Source: Actinocatenispora sera
GTDB taxonomy: Bacteria; Actinomycetota; Actinomycetes; Mycobacteriales; Micromonosporaceae
NCBI RefSeq assembly: GCF_018324685.1
Contig: NZ_AP023354.1
Coordinates: 2,232,001-2,296,000 of the forward strand
Direction of reading: 5' to 3'
Length of the DNA stretch: 64,000 nucleotides
The translations under genes were made by a program, and so were the position numbers. Numbering within the stretch: the first letter of the stretch is position 1; each line of letters begins with the position of its first letter. The notes beneath the pieces are model-generated. The model saw only the letters and a list, made by a program, of their open reading frames with translations, had not been told where the DNA came from and ran no database searches. Below are positions 16,121-24,942 of this stretch, piece by piece.

Positions 16121-17919
16121 CGGTGCAGCTGCCGGTGGCGACGCCGGCCCAGGTCCGGCGGTACGCCCGGACCCTCGCCCGGCGGCACCCCAGGGCGCTG
16201 GTGACCGCGCTGGTGCTGCACGCGCTGGCGGCGATCGCCGGGCTCGGCGCGCCGCGGCTGCTCGGCAACCTGGTCCAGGCGGTACAGGACGGGACCACCC
16301 GGGTCACGGTGGACAAGGTGGCGCTGGCGATCGCGGCGTTCGTGATCGGCCAGTCGGTGCTGACCAGGTTCGCCCGGTTGGTGTCGTTCCGGCTCGGTGA
16401 GCGGGTACTGGCCGAGTTGCGCGAGGAGTTCGTCCGCCGGGTGCTGTCCCTGCCGTTGTCCACAGTGGAGCGTGCCGGCACCGGCGACCTGCTGACCCGT
16501 ACCTCCCGGGATGTCGACGCGCTCGCCCGCACGGTCCGGTTCGCGGCGCCGGAGACGCTGATCGCGCTGGTCACGACCGTGCTCACGCTCGGCGCGCTGG
16601 CCCTGGTCGGCCCGCTCGTCGCGCTGCCCTGCCTGATCGCGGTGCCGATCCTGTGGGCCTCCACCCGCTGGTACCTGCGCCGCGCCACCGCCGGCTACCT
16701 GCGCGAGAACGCGGCCTACTCCGACGTCAACGAGGGGCTCGCCGAGACCGTCGAGGGCGCCCGTACCGTCGAGGCGATGCGCCTTGCCCGGCAACGGATC
16801 CGGCGCACCGACGGCGACATCGGCCGGTCGTTCGCGGCCGAGCGATACACGCTGTGGCTGCGCTCGGTGTGGTTCCCGGCGGCAGAGGTCAGCTACGTCG
16901 TCCCGGTGGTGGCCACGCTGCTGGTCGGCGGGCTGCTCTACACGCACGGGATGGCGAGCCTCGGCCAGGTCACCGCGGCCACTCTCTACGTGCAGCAACT
17001 GATCGACCCGGTCGACCGGCTGCTGTCCTGGCTGGACGAGCTGCAGGTCGGCGGCGCCTCGCTGGCCCGCCTGCTCGGCGTCTCCGCCGGCCCGGACGAG
17101 GCTGCCGACGCCCGTCCCGGCGCTGCGGGCTCGCCCGGCGGAACGCCGGGCCCCGCTGCCGATCCGGTACCGCTGCCGTCCGGTGCGGCGCCCGCGGTGG
17201 TCGCGGCCGGCGTGCATTACTCCTATGTGGATGGTCGGGATGTGCTGCGCGGCATCGATCTGACGGTACGGCCGGGGGAGCGGCTGGCGATGGTCGGCCC
17301 GTCCGGGGCCGGCAAGTCGACGCTGGGCCGGCTGCTCGCCGGCATCCACCCGCCGCGGTCGGGTTCGGTGACGATCGGTGGCGTACCGCTGGTCTCGCTG
17401 CCCCTCGACCGAAGACGCCGTGAGGTGGCCCTGGTGACCCAGGAACACCACGTGTTCGTCGGTACCGTCGCCGACAACGTGTCGCTGCCCCGGCCGGACG
17501 CGACCGAGGCCGAGGTACGCGCCGCGCTGCGCGCCGTCGACGCGCTCGGCTGGGCCGAGGCGCTGCCGGACGGGCTGGCCACCGCGGTCGGCTCCGGCGG
17601 TACCGAGCTGTCCGCGGCGCAGGCGCAGCAGCTGGCGCTCGCCCGGCTGGTGCTCGCCGATCCGCACACGCTGGTGCTCGACGAGGCGACGTCGCTGATC
17701 GACCCGCGCGCCGCCCGGCACCTGGAACGGTCGCTCGGTGCCGTGCTGGCCGGCCGTACCGTGATCGCGATCGCGCACCGGCTGCACACCGCCCACGACG
17801 CGGACCGGGTAGCCGTCGTGGCGGACGGCCGGATCGTCGAACTGGGCCCGCACGCCGACCTGGTCGCCGCCGGCGGCGACTACGCCGCCCTCTGGGACTC
17901 CTGGCACGGCCGCCACTGA
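16117..17919 (+). CDS. ABC exporter half-transporter (subunit 2)
   Basis: A 600-residue exporter half with six transmembrane segments (about residues 25-310), a proline- and glycine-rich linker (about 328-362) and an ABC domain. Walker A is intact (GPSGAGKST near residue 395), as is Walker B with the catalytic glutamate (TLVLDEATSLID) and the H-loop (AIAHRLHTAHD). The signature motif is altered: LSAAQAQQ instead of LSGGQ. It therefore supplies the Walker motifs of the one complete composite site, while its partner supplies the good signature. The start overlaps the first gene by ATGA, implying equal co-translation. Confidence 0.92.
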   Translation: MTVQLPVATPAQVRRYARTLARRHPRALVTALVLHALAAIAGLGAPRLLGNLVQAVQDGTTRVTVDKVALAIAAFVIGQSVLTRFARLVSFRLGERVLAELREEFVRRVLSLPLSTVERAGTGDLLTRTSRDVDALARTVRFAAPETLIALVTTVLTLGALALVGPLVALPCLIAVPILWASTRWYLRRATAGYLRENAAYSDVNEGLAETVEGARTVEAMRLARQRIRRTDGDIGRSFAAERYTLWLRSVWFPAAEVSYVVPVVATLLVGGLLYTHGMASLGQVTAATLYVQQLIDPVDRLLSWLDELQVGGASLARLLGVSAGPDEAADARPGAAGSPGGTPGPAADPVPLPSGAAPAVVAAGVHYSYVDGRDVLRGIDLTVRPGERLAMVGPSGAGKSTLGRLLAGIHPPRSGSVTIGGVPLVSLPLDRRRREVALVTQEHHVFVGTVADNVSLPRPDATEAEVRAALRAVDALGWAEALPDGLATAVGSGGTELSAAQAQQLALARLVLADPHTLVLDEATSLIDPRAARHLERSLGAVLAGRTVIAIAHRLHTAHDADRVAVVADGRIVELGPHADLVAAGGDYAALWDSWHGRH

Positions 17920-18004
17920 CCGTCACCGCGTTTGCCCGTAGCGCTGGGATTCGGGTGTTGTTGCGCGGATCGGTGATGATGTCGACCGACCTGCAGGAGG
18001 CATT

Positions 18005-19102
18005 GTGACCGATCCGTCCCCATCCGACGAGCCACACCCAGCGGGCGAACCGAGCGAGTCGGGTACGGCGGACGGCGGTGGCTGCCGGGGGCCGGGTGGA
18101 CGGGCGACGCAGGCGGCCGCGGGCGCCGCCGAGGCCGGCTCGGTCACCGGCCGGGCGGTCGTACCGGTGCCGCACGCCGAGACGGACGACGGGGAGACCG
18201 AACCGGGCCCGGTACCACGGCACGGGTGGCGCCGGCTGGTCCCACGGCGGCCGTGGCGGTGGCTGGGCGGCATCGCCGCGCTGGCCACGCTCGGTTCGCT
18301 CGCGGTCGGGGTGCTGATCGTCTGGCTGACCCGGCGGCCCGGCCAAGGGCGGGGCACGCCCTCCGGCGCGGGTCACCCGTCCGGCGTGGACCCGTCCTCC
18401 GGCAGCGGCCCGACGCCGTCCGGTACCCCGTGGACGCCCGGTACCGGCGGCCATCCCACCGGCGCCGACCCGACCGGCGTGGGTGGCGGCGTCACCGGCG
18501 GCCCGACCGGCCCCGACAACGCCGGCTGCACGGTCGAGGGCGTCAATTGCGACCCGGTCGGCAAGGCGTGCGATTCGGCCTGCAGCTCGGCCTGCAGCGG
18601 CGTCGGGAGCGACTGCGGCAGGCAGCTCGACGACGCCTGCGCCGGCCCGTCCTGCGGCTCACCGGGCTGCTCCGGCTCCGAGGTGAACTGCGGCGGCGAC
18701 CCGTCGAACACCGGGCACACGCTGCTGACCTCGCTGATCGGCTCCGGCCTGCCGTTCCTGCACCGCACCGCGACCGCCCCGACCCCGGCGGCCTTCGCCC
18801 GCGCCGCGATCGTTCCGGTCATCGCGAGCGGGATGTCGCGCGGTGCGGAGCCGATCGGCGCCGCGGGTGACCCGGGTCGGATCGGGCTGCTGGCGCGGGC
18901 CGGGATCGCCGCGATCCGGGCGTACCAGCGGATCTCGCCGGGGTTGCCGACCCGGTGCCGCTACACGCCGACCTGCTCGCGCTACGGCCTGGCCGCGATC
19001 GAGCGGTACGGGCTGGTCGCCGGCGCGCGCCTCGCGGTGCTGCGGATCCACCGCTGCACCGCCGACGTGGTACCCGGCACCGCCGACCCGCTGCCGGCCT
19101 GA
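18005..19102 (+). CDS. membrane protein with C-terminal YidD (membrane insertion efficiency) domain
   Basis: A 365-residue protein. Residues 1-80 are polar and low-complexity. One hydrophobic segment spans about 83-107 (WRWLGGIAALATLG onward). A Gly/Pro/Thr-rich linker follows, then a cysteine-rich stretch at about 175-235 with around a dozen cysteines. The last 70 residues match YidD: AYQRISPGLPTRCRYTPTCS, then a Y-x-x-x-A-I pattern and a final R-I-H-R-C. YidD is normally a stand-alone small protein encoded between rnpA and yidC that assists membrane insertion. Here it is away from that locus and attached to a membrane anchor. A perfect AGGAGG precedes the GTG start. The function of the cysteine-rich part is unknown. 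Confidence 0.8.
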   Translation: MTDPSPSDEPHPAGEPSESGTADGGGCRGPGGRATQAAAGAAEAGSVTGRAVVPVPHAETDDGETEPGPVPRHGWRRLVPRRPWRWLGGIAALATLGSLAVGVLIVWLTRRPGQGRGTPSGAGHPSGVDPSSGSGPTPSGTPWTPGTGGHPTGADPTGVGGGVTGGPTGPDNAGCTVEGVNCDPVGKACDSACSSACSGVGSDCGRQLDDACAGPSCGSPGCSGSEVNCGGDPSNTGHTLLTSLIGSGLPFLHRTATAPTPAAFARAAIVPVIASGMSRGAEPIGAAGDPGRIGLLARAGIAAIRAYQRISPGLPTRCRYTPTCSRYGLAAIERYGLVAGARLAVLRIHRCTADVVPGTADPLPA

Positions 19103-19202
19103 CGCCACGGTCCGGCGCGCCGGCGCCGGCCCGGCACTCGTACTCGACAGTGCGTCCACTCGGGGCGACGGCGCCGGCCCGGCAGTCGTGGCGCCGCACC
19201 GG

Positions 19203-19772
19203 TCAGCGCGGATCGGTCGCCAGGATCGACATCATGATCTCGTCGACGTACTCGCCGTCCCAGCGCAGCGCGTCCCGGAACCGCCCCTCGACCTGGAACC
19301 CGACCTTCTCGTACACGTGCACGGCGCGCGGGTTGAACGGGTAGACGCCGAGCGAGACGCGGTGCAGCCCGACGGTGTCGAACGCGTGGTCCAGCAGCAG
19401 CCGGATCGCCGCACCGCCCAGCCCGCGGCCGACCCAGCGCGGCACGATCATGATGCGCAGGTTGGCCGAACGGTCCGGCGCGGAGAACTCGTTCAGCACG
19501 ATCTCGCCGGCGCACTCACCGCTGGCCCGGTCGACGATGGCCAGGTCCAGCCGGTCGGCGTGCTCGTGCCGGGTGCGGTACCACTCCTCGACCGCGCGGC
19601 GCCGCAGTTCGGGTGTCGAGTCGAAGTCGCGCGGGTGGCTGCCGGTCAGGCGCTGGATCTCCGGATCCTCCATCGCCTCCAGCAACACGTCGGTGTCGGC
19701 CACGTCGATGGGCCGCAGCAGTACCCGCTCGCCGGTCAGGGTCGGCTTCTCGGCCAGGCTGATGTCGTTCAC
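19203..19772 (-). CDS. GNAT-family N-acetyltransferase (RimJ/RimL-like)
   Basis: A 189-residue acetyltransferase of the RimJ/RimL-like group. It opens with TLTGERVLLRPIDVADTDVL, the usual N-terminal strand-helix. The acetyl-CoA loop is WVGRGLGGAAIRLLLDHAF near residues 115-133, and the FNPRAVHVYEKVGFQVEGRFRDAL block is diagnostic. The GTG at 19772 is preferred over an upstream in-frame ATG because TACCGT lies six bases before it and the extension has no homology-like features. The substrate may be a ribosomal protein or a small amine. It is convergent with the YidD-fusion gene. Confidence 0.85.
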   Translation of the reverse strand: MNDISLAEKPTLTGERVLLRPIDVADTDVLLEAMEDPEIQRLTGSHPRDFDSTPELRRRAVEEWYRTRHEHADRLDLAIVDRASGECAGEIVLNEFSAPDRSANLRIMIVPRWVGRGLGGAAIRLLLDHAFDTVGLHRVSLGVYPFNPRAVHVYEKVGFQVEGRFRDALRWDGEYVDEIMMSILATDPR

Positions 19773-19778
19773 CGGCCG

Positions 19779-19784
19779 ACGGTA
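19779..19784 (-). promoter_or_regulatory. -10 box, probable leaderless start of GNAT gene
   Basis: TACCGT (minus strand) ends six bases before the GTG at 19772. Confidence 0.45.
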
Positions 19785-19904
19785 ACCGCTGCCCGCTCGG
19801 CCGGCCCGCGCTTTTGCGCCCTGCCCAGGGACGGCATGGCTGGCCGGCGCCACCGGCCGCGAAGCCCGGTGCTCCGACCCCCGGTTCCGCGTCGGAGTGG
19901 CGCG

Positions 19905-20384
19905 TCAGCGAGCGGCGATCCGGGCGGTGACCGCGTCCAGCAGGCGGGCCAGGTCGGCGGCGGCCAGCTCCAGCTCCAGGCCGCGCCGGCCGGCCGAGCA
20001 GAACACCGTCTCGTGGTCCTCGGCCGACGAGTCGATGACGGTACGCAGCCGCTTGCGCTGGCCGAGCGGGCTGATGCCGCCGCGCACGTAGCCGGTGGCG
20101 CGTTCGGCCGCGGCCGGATCGGCCATCGTCGCCTTCTTGCCGCCGGCCGCGGCGGCCAGCGCCTTGAGATCCAGCGACCCGGTGACCGGGACGACCGCCA
20201 CCGTCAGTACCCCGTCCACCTCGGCGACCAGCGTCTTGAACACCCGTTCCGGCGCTACCCCGAGCGCCGCGGCCGCTTCCTCGCCGTACGACTCGGCGCG
20301 TGGATCGTGGGGATATTCGTGTACCCGGTGCGTCACCCGCTGCCGGGCGACCAGCGCGGTCGCCGGCGTACCTCTGCCTGCCAC
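19905..20384 (-). CDS. ybaK: Cys-tRNA(Pro)/Cys-tRNA(Cys) deacylase
   Basis: Trans-editing enzyme that hydrolyses cysteine mischarged on tRNA-Pro. The 159-residue protein matches YbaK in order: GTPATALVARQRVTHRVHEYPHD at the start (within this, HEYPHD is the usual motif), the catalytic-lysine block VFKTLVAEVDG near residue 45, VVPVTGSLDLKALAAA, and GGISPLGQRKRL. A TAGCGT box lies eight bases before the GTG start. It is separated from the downstream GNAT gene by 130 bases. The family call is firm; strict YbaK substrate specificity is inferred. Confidence 0.9.
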   Translation of the reverse strand: MAGRGTPATALVARQRVTHRVHEYPHDPRAESYGEEAAAALGVAPERVFKTLVAEVDGVLTVAVVPVTGSLDLKALAAAAGGKKATMADPAAAERATGYVRGGISPLGQRKRLRTVIDSSAEDHETVFCSAGRRGLELELAAADLARLLDAVTARIAAR

Positions 20385-20392
20385 GGTGCCGC

Positions 20393-20398
20393 ACGCTA
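20393..20398 (-). promoter_or_regulatory. -10 box upstream of ybaK
   Basis: TAGCGT (minus strand) ends eight bases before the GTG at 20384, as at other putative leaderless genes in this window. Confidence 0.4.
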
Positions 20399-20536
20399 CC
20401 CGCGACGCGCGGTCGGGACGGCAGATATTCGACCGCCCCGGTTGCGCGGTCGGGCCGGCGCCGGCGGCGAGGTCCCGCGGCCGGGCTGAGGTCGGGAGGC
20501 CGACGTGCGCAGTCCGGGAGCCGAACCGATGGCCGG

Positions 20537-21793
20537 CTACGCGCCGCCGGGCGGGGCCGGGAGCGGGTGGGCCAGCAGCGCGGTGGGTGCGCCGGCGATC
20601 CGGGTGACCAGCACCGTCGCGGCCCCGGCACCGGACGGCTTCAGCGACCGCCGCAGCGCGTCGGGGTCGAGGGCGATGCCGCGCTTCTTGATCGTCACCA
20701 CCCCGACGTCGCGGGCCCGCAGCGCCGCCCGCAGCCGCTTCACCGAGTACGGCAGCACCTCCTCGATCTCGTACCCGCGGGCGAACGGCGTGGCCACCTC
20801 GGCGTCGGTGTAGAGGTAGCCGACGCCGGGTTCGCCGATGCTGCCGCCGATCGCCTCGGCGAGTTCGGCGACCAGGTGCGCGCGCAGCACGGCGCCGTCC
20901 GGCTCGTACAGGTAGCGGCGCAGCGGGCCGACCGGCGCCTCCCGGGTGCCGTCCCCGGTGAGCTCGGCGGCCTCGACGGGGGTGCCGGCCGGCGTACCGG
21001 TCAGCACCGTCGCCCGCCGCGGTACCCCGGCGAGCGGGCCGCACCACAGGGCGGCCTCGACGACCTCGCCCCGTACCGACACCCATTCGGCCTCGACGCC
21101 GGCCGGCAGCAGCGCGTGGTCGATGCCCGGCCCGAGCTTCAGGCAGGCCGGGCCGCCGGTCAGCGACAGCAGGAACTCCCACGGCGGCGAGTACGCGGCC
21201 GGGTCGAACACCCGGCGGCCGCCCGCGCGCCGGGCCGGGTCGCAGAACACCGCACCGCCGGCGGGCAGCTCGCGATGCACCGCGGCGGCGTCGCCGACCA
21301 CGACCTCGATCCGGTCGGCGAGTCCGAGGGTCTCGGCGTTGGCCGCGGCGACCGCGGCGGTACCGGGGTCCGCGTCGACCGCGGTGACCCTCAGCCCGGC
21401 GCGGGCGAACGCGATCGCGTCGGAGCCGATCCCGCAGCACAGATCCACCACCCGGTCGGTGCCGGCGGCGGCGAGTCGCCGGGCCCGGCGTGCCGCGACG
21501 GCCGGCCGGGTCGCCTGCTGGAGCCCGTCGTCGGTGAACAGCAGCCGGTCCGCGCCGGCGCCGAACTTGACCGCCGCGCGCTGTCGCAGCCGCGCCTGGC
21601 CGAGCGCGGCCGCGGCGAGTTCCGGGCTGCGGCCGCCTCGGCGCAGCCGTTCGACCGCGGCGAGCCGGTCGGTGTCCACCAGCGTCGCCGCCGCGGCCAG
21701 CGCCTCACGGCCGGCCTCCGACCGCAGCATCGTCACCTGTTCCGGGGTCACCGCGCCGATGGTGCCGCAGCCCGGCCCGGCCGCGTCGACCAC
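20537..21793 (-). CDS. class I SAM-dependent methyltransferase with THUMP-like C-terminal domain
   Basis: A 418-residue protein. Residues 85-200 form a Rossmann methyltransferase core with motif I VVDLCCGIGSDAIAFARAG, a second-strand acidic residue in VTAVDADPGT and the motif IV region VFCDPARRAGGRR. The last 130 residues match the THUMP-like domain seen in actinobacterial relatives, ending in VVTIKKRGIALDPDALRRSLK. RNA is the likely substrate because of the THUMP-like part, but the target is unknown. A start at 21751 (VTPEQVTML) is also plausible. It is co-directional with DUF1918, 18 bases away. Confidence 0.85.
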   Translation of the reverse strand: MVDAAGPGCGTIGAVTPEQVTMLRSEAGREALAAAATLVDTDRLAAVERLRRGGRSPELAAAALGQARLRQRAAVKFGAGADRLLFTDDGLQQATRPAVAARRARRLAAAGTDRVVDLCCGIGSDAIAFARAGLRVTAVDADPGTAAVAAANAETLGLADRIEVVVGDAAAVHRELPAGGAVFCDPARRAGGRRVFDPAAYSPPWEFLLSLTGGPACLKLGPGIDHALLPAGVEAEWVSVRGEVVEAALWCGPLAGVPRRATVLTGTPAGTPVEAAELTGDGTREAPVGPLRRYLYEPDGAVLRAHLVAELAEAIGGSIGEPGVGYLYTDAEVATPFARGYEIEEVLPYSVKRLRAALRARDVGVVTIKKRGIALDPDALRRSLKPSGAGAATVLVTRIAGAPTALLAHPLPAPPGGA

Positions 21794-21811
21794 CCACCCG
21801 GTCGCCCGGTA

Positions 21812-22015
21812 TCAGCTGGTTCGATGCTCGGTGGCCTGTTCATCGACCACGCAGTCCGGCCCGGGGTAGACCAGGTTCTCGTGCCCGTCGGGGAAGCGGA
21901 CCAGGTACGGCGGGTTGCCGTGCTCGCCGCGCACCTCGACGATCTCGCCGACCCGGTCGTGCTCACCGACCGTACGGCCGTGTACGTGCAGGTGTTCGCC
22001 AACTGTTGCCCGCAT
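21812..22015 (-). CDS. DUF1918 domain protein
   Basis: A 67-residue protein matching the small DUF1918 family of actinobacteria, which has an SH3-like barrel look. Recognisable segments are HVHGRTVGEHDRVGEIVEV and PPYLVRFPDGHENLVYPGPD. The function is unknown. The ATG at 22015 is chosen over a GTG three codons upstream because GGAGGT sits at the right distance before it. It is divergent from groES across the CIRCE-containing region, so heat-shock control of this gene is possible but unproven. Confidence 0.88.
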   Translation of the reverse strand: MRATVGEHLHVHGRTVGEHDRVGEIVEVRGEHGNPPYLVRFPDGHENLVYPGPDCVVDEQATEHRTS

Positions 22016-22103
22016 GCTGCTCACCTCCGTCCCTCCAGTCTGCGGCGGCGCCCGCGCGGGCGCGTAGCGTTCGGCCCGGCCGGCCGAAACATCGGCGTGG
22101 CGA

Positions 22104-22130
22104 TTGGCACTCTCCTTGACGGAGTGCCAA
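22104..22130. promoter_or_regulatory. CIRCE operator 1 (HrcA site), variant arms
   Basis: TTGGCACTC-N9-GAGTGCCAA is a perfect 9-9-9 inverted repeat, extended by one A/T pair at each end. It matches the CIRCE pattern except that A is replaced by G at the third base (and symmetrically on the other arm). HrcA repression of groESL through CIRCE is established in actinobacteria. Confidence 0.88.
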
Positions 22131-22145
22131 TGGTCGACCTAACCT
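22116..22145 (+). promoter_or_regulatory. groESL promoter
   Basis: TTGACG (22116-22121) and TAACCT (22140-22145) are separated by 18 bases and resemble a principal-sigma promoter. The -35 lies in the spacer of the first CIRCE, and the second CIRCE begins just after the -10, so HrcA would block the polymerase at both ends. Confidence 0.65.
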
Positions 22146-22149
22146 TCGG

Positions 22150-22176
22150 TTAGCACTCTCGCGACAGGGGTGCTAA
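22150..22176. promoter_or_regulatory. CIRCE operator 2 (HrcA site)
   Basis: TTAGCACTC-N9-GGGTGCTAA matches the canonical CIRCE with one mismatch between arms. It lies 19 bases after the first copy and about 140 bases before groES. Confidence 0.92.
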
Positions 22177-22314
22177 CGGAGCCGCCCGACGGGCGACCTC
22201 GTTAGGGCTCCTGAGAGTGTCACCACACGAACTGGCCAGCGGTCCGGCCACCCGCGACGACGGATCCGCCGGTCACCCAAGGCATGCAGATGAGTACCCC
22301 AGGAGGGTCTTGCC

Positions 22315-22623
22315 GTGACCACCGCGACCAAGGTTGCGATCAAGCCGTTGGAGGACCGGATCGTGGTCCAGGCCAACGAGGCTGAGACCACGACCGCGTC
22401 GGGCATCGTGATTCCCGACACCGCCAAGGAGAAGCCGCAGGAGGGCACCGTCCTCGCCGTCGGCCCCGGCCGGATCGACGACAAGGGCAACCGTGTCCCG
22501 GTCGACGTCAAGGAAGGCGACGTCGTCATCTACTCGAAGTACGGCGGCACCGAGGTCAAGTACGCGGGCGAGGACTACCTGATCCTCTCCGCGCGTGACG
22601 TCCTCGCGATCGTCGAGAAGTGA
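22315..22623 (+). CDS. groES: co-chaperonin GroES
   Basis: The 10-kDa lid of the GroEL chamber. The 102-residue protein shows [16 protein letters not shown], the mobile loop [17 protein letters not shown], and the C-terminal [18 protein letters not shown]. The GTG start has AGGAGG upstream and a 5' leader of about 160 bases after the predicted promoter. It is followed after 80 bases by groEL, with a strong hairpin in between. Regulation by HrcA via the two CIRCE sites is expected. Confidence 0.97.
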   Translation: MTTATKVAIKPLEDRIVVQANEAETTTASGIVIPDTAKEKPQEGTVLAVGPGRIDDKGNRVPVDVKEGDVVIYSKYGGTEVKYAGEDYLILSARDVLAIVEK

Positions 22624-22634
22624 CGCTCTCGTAA

Positions 22635-24338
<1,704 letters not shown>

Positions 24339-24345
24339 GCCAGGC

Positions 24346-24388
24346 ACGACGAAGCGGGCCGCCCAGACTGGGCGGCCCGCTTCGTCGT
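24346..24388. terminator. strong bidirectional terminator between groEL1 and whiB
   Basis: A perfect 20-bp stem, beginning ACGACGAAGCGGGCC at 24346, encloses a 3-base loop (24366-24368) between the two converging genes. A short T-containing run follows on both strands. Confidence 0.85.
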
Positions 24389-24394
24389 CGCTTG

Positions 24395-24766
24395 CTAGGC
24401 GGAGACGAGTTCCGGCTGGTCCGCGCCGGACAGGCGGGCGTCGAGGCGGCGCAGGTCGACCCGGCGCCGCCGGCGGTCGGCCAGGTCCTCCCAGCCGTCG
24501 TCGATCAGCCGCTGCCGCTCCGACTCGCTGAGCCCACCCCACACGCCGTACGGCTCGTGCACCGCCAGCGCGTGCGCGGCGCACTGGGCCCGTACCGGGC
24601 AGGTCCCGCAGACCGCCTTGGCGGCCCGCTCGCGGCGGGTCCGGGACGGCCCGCGTTCGCCGTCCGGATGGAAGAACATCGCGCTGTCCAACCCGCGGCA
24701 GTTGCCTGCGAGCTGCCAGTCCCACCGGTCGGTGTTGGTACCGGGTAGGCGACGAATGTCTGCCAT
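24395..24766 (-). CDS. whiB: WhiB-family iron-sulfur transcription factor (WhiB3/WhiD-like)
   Basis: A 123-residue redox-responsive regulator. It has the four cysteines that ligate a [4Fe-4S] cluster: one in NCRGLD, then CGTCPVRAQC. The G-V-W-G-G-L turn and an arginine-rich C-terminus (DRRRRRVDLRR) for DNA contact follow. WhiB proteins usually bind region 4 of the principal sigma factor. In Mycobacterium whiB3, and in Streptomyces whiD, occupy the corresponding place near groEL1 and the sigma gene, so orthology to that group is inferred from context. Its upstream region holds three copies of a 13-base repeat. Confidence 0.92.
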   Translation of the reverse strand: MADIRRLPGTNTDRWDWQLAGNCRGLDSAMFFHPDGERGPSRTRRERAAKAVCGTCPVRAQCAAHALAVHEPYGVWGGLSESERQRLIDDGWEDLADRRRRRVDLRRLDARLSGADQPELVSA

Positions 24767-24794
24767 CGGTCCTCCCTGCGCGGCGGCGGCCGCG

Positions 24795-24851
24795 TCGGTC
24801 GTTCAGTGCGGCGGACGCCGCGTCGGTCGTTCGGTCCCTCGGTCGTTCGGT
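24795..24851. repeat. three direct repeats in the whiB divergent promoter region
   Basis: TCGGTCGTTC(A/G)GT occurs at 24795-24807, 24823-24835 and 24839-24851 within the region between whiB and the divergent gene at 24943. The start-to-start spacings are 28 and 16 bases. They could be binding sites for a regulator or simple local duplications. Confidence 0.55.
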
Positions 24852-24942
24852 GCGGGTGGTGCTCCGGTTTCGTGTCGTGCGGCCATCGCCGCGGGTGGCG
24901 CCGGGACCCGCGTCACGTGGCCGGATCGGCGAGGATGGGCGC

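Noticed and set aside
19103-19202. Repeated GGCGCCGGCCCGGCA words between YidD-fusion and GNAT genes considered as a mobile repeat
   Set aside because: They are too short and GC-biased; probably chance or part of a terminator region.
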